A DNA stretch of 64,000 bases, taken from Phycisphaerales bacterium. Its GTDB lineage: Bacteria; Planctomycetota; Phycisphaerae; Phycisphaerales; UBA1924. How positions within the stretch are numbered: the stretch's first letter is position 1; each line of letters starts with the position of its first letter. The notes beneath the pieces were generated by a model. The model was not told the DNA's origin, did not search any database, and saw only the letters and a program-made list of their open reading frames with translations. Position numbers and translations under genes: made by a program. Below are positions 62,243-64,000 of this stretch, in pieces. The stretch spans positions 30,888-94,887 of the forward strand of contig JAJVHS010000051.1 of the NCBI GenBank assembly GCA_022072615.1. The letters are read 5' to 3'.

Positions 62243-64000
62243 ATGCCCTCGGTGACCTTCGACGGCCGCAGCTTCCTCCTCGACAGCAAGCGCATCTGGG
62301 TTGTGTCAGGGTCCATCCACATGCACCGCATCCCGCGGGCGGAGTGGGCGGCCCGGATCCACGCCGCCAAGCTCGCGGGGTTCAACACCATAGAAGTGCC
62401 CGTGTGCTGGGCCCGTCACGAACAGCGGCCCGGGGTCTTTGATTTTGAGGGCGAGAACGATCTCCGCCACTTCATCGAGCTGATCGGCAAGGCGGGGATG
62501 TGGTGCATCCTGCGCCCGGGCCCGTACATCGGCGAGGGGTGGGATCTGGGCGGGATCCCGCCATGGGTGCTCGAGATTCCCAAGGTCCAGCTCCGGTCCA
62601 ACAACGGGCCGTTCCTCGAGGCCTGCTCCCGTTACCTGGGCGCGGTCACCGACCGCGTGCGTTCGCTGCAGGTCACGAGCACGGGCGCGGGCGGACCGAT
62701 CCTGCTGGTGCAGAACGAGTCGGGCTGGTACTGCTCGCACGCGGCGGTAGCGCTGGGGTACCTGGGCGAGCTGAATCGGTACCTGCGCGAGGGCGGCATC
62801 ACCGTCCCGATCATCAACGCGAACAACCTCTGGCAGAACGTCGAGGGCGAGATCGACTGCTGGCGCGGCACCGAGCACATGCTCGCGGCGCTGCGGCAGA
62901 TGGCGTACGTCCGCCCGGACCAGCCGCGCATCGTGATCGACTTCCCCACCGACGAGATGCAGACGGTGGGGAGCGAAGAACTGACCACCGAGTACGTCCG
63001 CGGCGGCGTGAACCCGCCCATGGACCCCTGGGCCATCCAGCGGCGGCTGGCGGAGATCACCGTCGGCGGCGGCCAGTTCAACCTTCAGCCTTTCGCGGGC
63101 GGCGCGACGCCGGGGTTCTGGCCCGGCCGGCTGCCGCACGGCCCGGCGGTGTTCGCGAGCCGGCCCAACACGCGCAACGGCCTGATGACTGAGGCCGGAT
63201 CGCCCGGGCCCGCGTACCAGGCGGTCCGGCGCATCGCGACCTTCGCGTCGCGCTTCTGGCGCGTGCTGTCGAGCCTCGACCCGGCGTACCAGCCGGTCGT
63301 GCTCGATACCAGCACGCCCAAGGCCGATTCATCGCGAGCGGGGCGTTCGCCCAGACCGACCGGCGACGCCGGGCAGGTCTCGATCGTGCACGCGACCGGT
63401 CAGCAGGGCGGGGTGGTCTTCGTCTTCGCGCCCGATCCGGCTCGGACCGGCCAGGCGCCCTCCGGCGTGACGACCACGCTGCTGCTCAGCGACGGGTCGA
63501 CGCTCCCGGTGTCGCTGGGCCGGCAGGGGGTCGCGTGGTGCCTGGTGGACGCGCCGCTGGGCGGACGGGCCTCGCTGGATTACTGCAACCTGTGCGCGCT
63601 GGCGGTGGTGGGCAAGGTCTTCGTGTGCTTCGGCCCGGCGGGGAGCAAGGGCCAGCTCTCGATCAACGGGTCGGGCTTTGAGGTCGCGGTACCCACGGGC
63701 AAGGCGCCGCTGGTCGAGGAGCACGAGGGCATCCGGGTCGTCGTGTGCAACGAGGACCAGGTGGACCACGTGTACGTGACCGACGACGCCGTCTACGCGA
63801 ACGTGAACGGCGTAACGCCGGAGGGCAAGCCCATCGGCCTGCCCGGCGTGAAGAACGCCATGCGGATCGCGTCGGACGGGAAGGTGACCTCGGTGGCCGC
63901 CGAGCACCCGGTCCCGCCCGCCGCGGAGAAGGTGCACGTCTCGCCGTGGACGACGGCCCCGATGGACGAGTACGTCGCGGGGACCAGCGCAAGGTTCGCG
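62243..64000 (+). CDS. GH35-like beta-galactosidase family protein (3' truncated by window)
   Basis: The first 586 codons of a protein whose end lies beyond the window. ATG at 62243 follows GGAAGGGAG about a dozen bases upstream. There is no signal peptide. The TIM-barrel opening matches GH35 (SFLLDSKRIWVVSGSIHMHRIP, AGFNTIEVPVCWARHEQRPGVFDFEGENDL, ILRPGPYIGEGWDLGGIPPW); the acid/base Glu is E159 in LLVQNESGWY. In family enzymes the nucleophile Glu is in TEFWxGWFDxWG; here the aligned stretch reads VIDFPTDEMQTVG, so D233 replaces that Glu and the Trp residues are lost, and the following MFHGGTNFG block becomes QPFAGGATPG. The enzyme may therefore have lost or changed activity. After about residue 400 there are jelly-roll-like segments. 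Substrate beta-galactosides are presumed only from the family. Confidence 0.86.
   Translation, partial: MPSVTFDGRSFLLDSKRIWVVSGSIHMHRIPRAEWAARIHAAKLAGFNTIEVPVCWARHEQRPGVFDFEGENDLRHFIELIGKAGMWCILRPGPYIGEGWDLGGIPPWVLEIPKVQLRSNNGPFLEACSRYLGAVTDRVRSLQVTSTGAGGPILLVQNESGWYCSHAAVALGYLGELNRYLREGGITVPIINANNLWQNVEGEIDCWRGTEHMLAALRQMAYVRPDQPRIVIDFPTDEMQTVGSEELTTEYVRGGVNPPMDPWAIQRRLAEITVGGGQFNLQPFAGGATPGFWPGRLPHGPAVFASRPNTRNGLMTEAGSPGPAYQAVRRIATFASRFWRVLSSLDPAYQPVVLDTSTPKADSSRAGRSPRPTGDAGQVSIVHATGQQGGVVFVFAPDPARTGQAPSGVTTTLLLSDGSTLPVSLGRQGVAWCLVDAPLGGRASLDYCNLCALAVVGKVFVCFGPAGSKGQLSINGSGFEVAVPTGKAPLVEEHEGIRVVVCNEDQVDHVYVTDDAVYANVNGVTPEGKPIGLPGVKNAMRIASDGKVTSVAAEHPVPPAAEKVHVSPWTTAPMDEYVAGTSARFA

Overview
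The window looks like chromosome of a GC-rich planctomycete, most likely class Phycisphaerae. The evidence is high GC throughout, third-position G/C codon use, a Ser/Thr kinase fused to a propeller sensor, HEAT-repeat lipoproteins, 'CxxC...YDL...CxxCG' membrane proteins, secreted GH95 and GH35 enzymes, and above all six neighbouring secreted proteins that end in the same double EF-hand (dockerin-like) tail closing with Gly-Cys. The assignment rests on gene content, not on a marker-gene comparison. No CRISPR array, prophage or insertion sequence was seen.

Layout. 1-10.3 kb: the 3' end of purK, a CPA1-type cation/proton antiporter, a Ser/Thr kinase with a periplasmic propeller, an FHA protein, an exported isochorismatase-like hydrolase followed by an exported amidohydrolase, and an SbtA-type bicarbonate transporter. 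10.6-19.9 kb: an S9 dipeptidyl peptidase fused to a second putative metallopeptidase domain, translationally coupled to sdaA; then a GH95 alpha-fucosidase lipoprotein, a two-gene membrane/thiol-redox operon and a TspO-like protein. 20-22.2 kb: an unrecognised secreted protein and a small glycogen-binding-type domain protein. 22.3-31.8 kb: a TetR regulator diverging from an RND efflux operon (outer-membrane lipoprotein, adaptor, permease) that continues into an EAL-domain protein and a SpoIIE-type phosphatase; two palindromes in the divergent gap look like the TetR operators. 31.9-32.7 kb: tRNA-Asp and a gene-poor stretch.

32.7-46.9 kb is mostly housekeeping: a membrane coiled-coil protein, a HEAT lipoprotein, lnt, tsaB, a bacterial GH3-family protein, uvrA, cysteine dioxygenase and an atpA gene standing alone, without other ATP synthase genes beside it.

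47.0-58.4 kb is the most distinctive part. Six consecutive same-strand genes each encode a signal peptide, a different outer module (propeller repeats, HAF repeats plus Ig, Ig-only, LVIVD repeats plus Ig, LamG plus Ig, subtilisin protease) and a nearly identical 54-residue tail. The tail carries two 27-residue-spaced calcium-loop motifs, begins with Cys and ends Gly-Cys-stop. This looks like a display or assembly system: a common docking or sorting tail on interchangeable exported modules, with a protease member in the same cluster. The tail type resembles what NCBIfam calls a GC-type dockerin, as far as I recall; its partner and mechanism are not visible here.

58.4-64 kb: a SAM methyltransferase, a GNAT acetyltransferase whose 3' end overlaps a convergent TolC-family lipoprotein, and the first 586 codons of a GH35-like protein with an unusual active site, cut by the window end.
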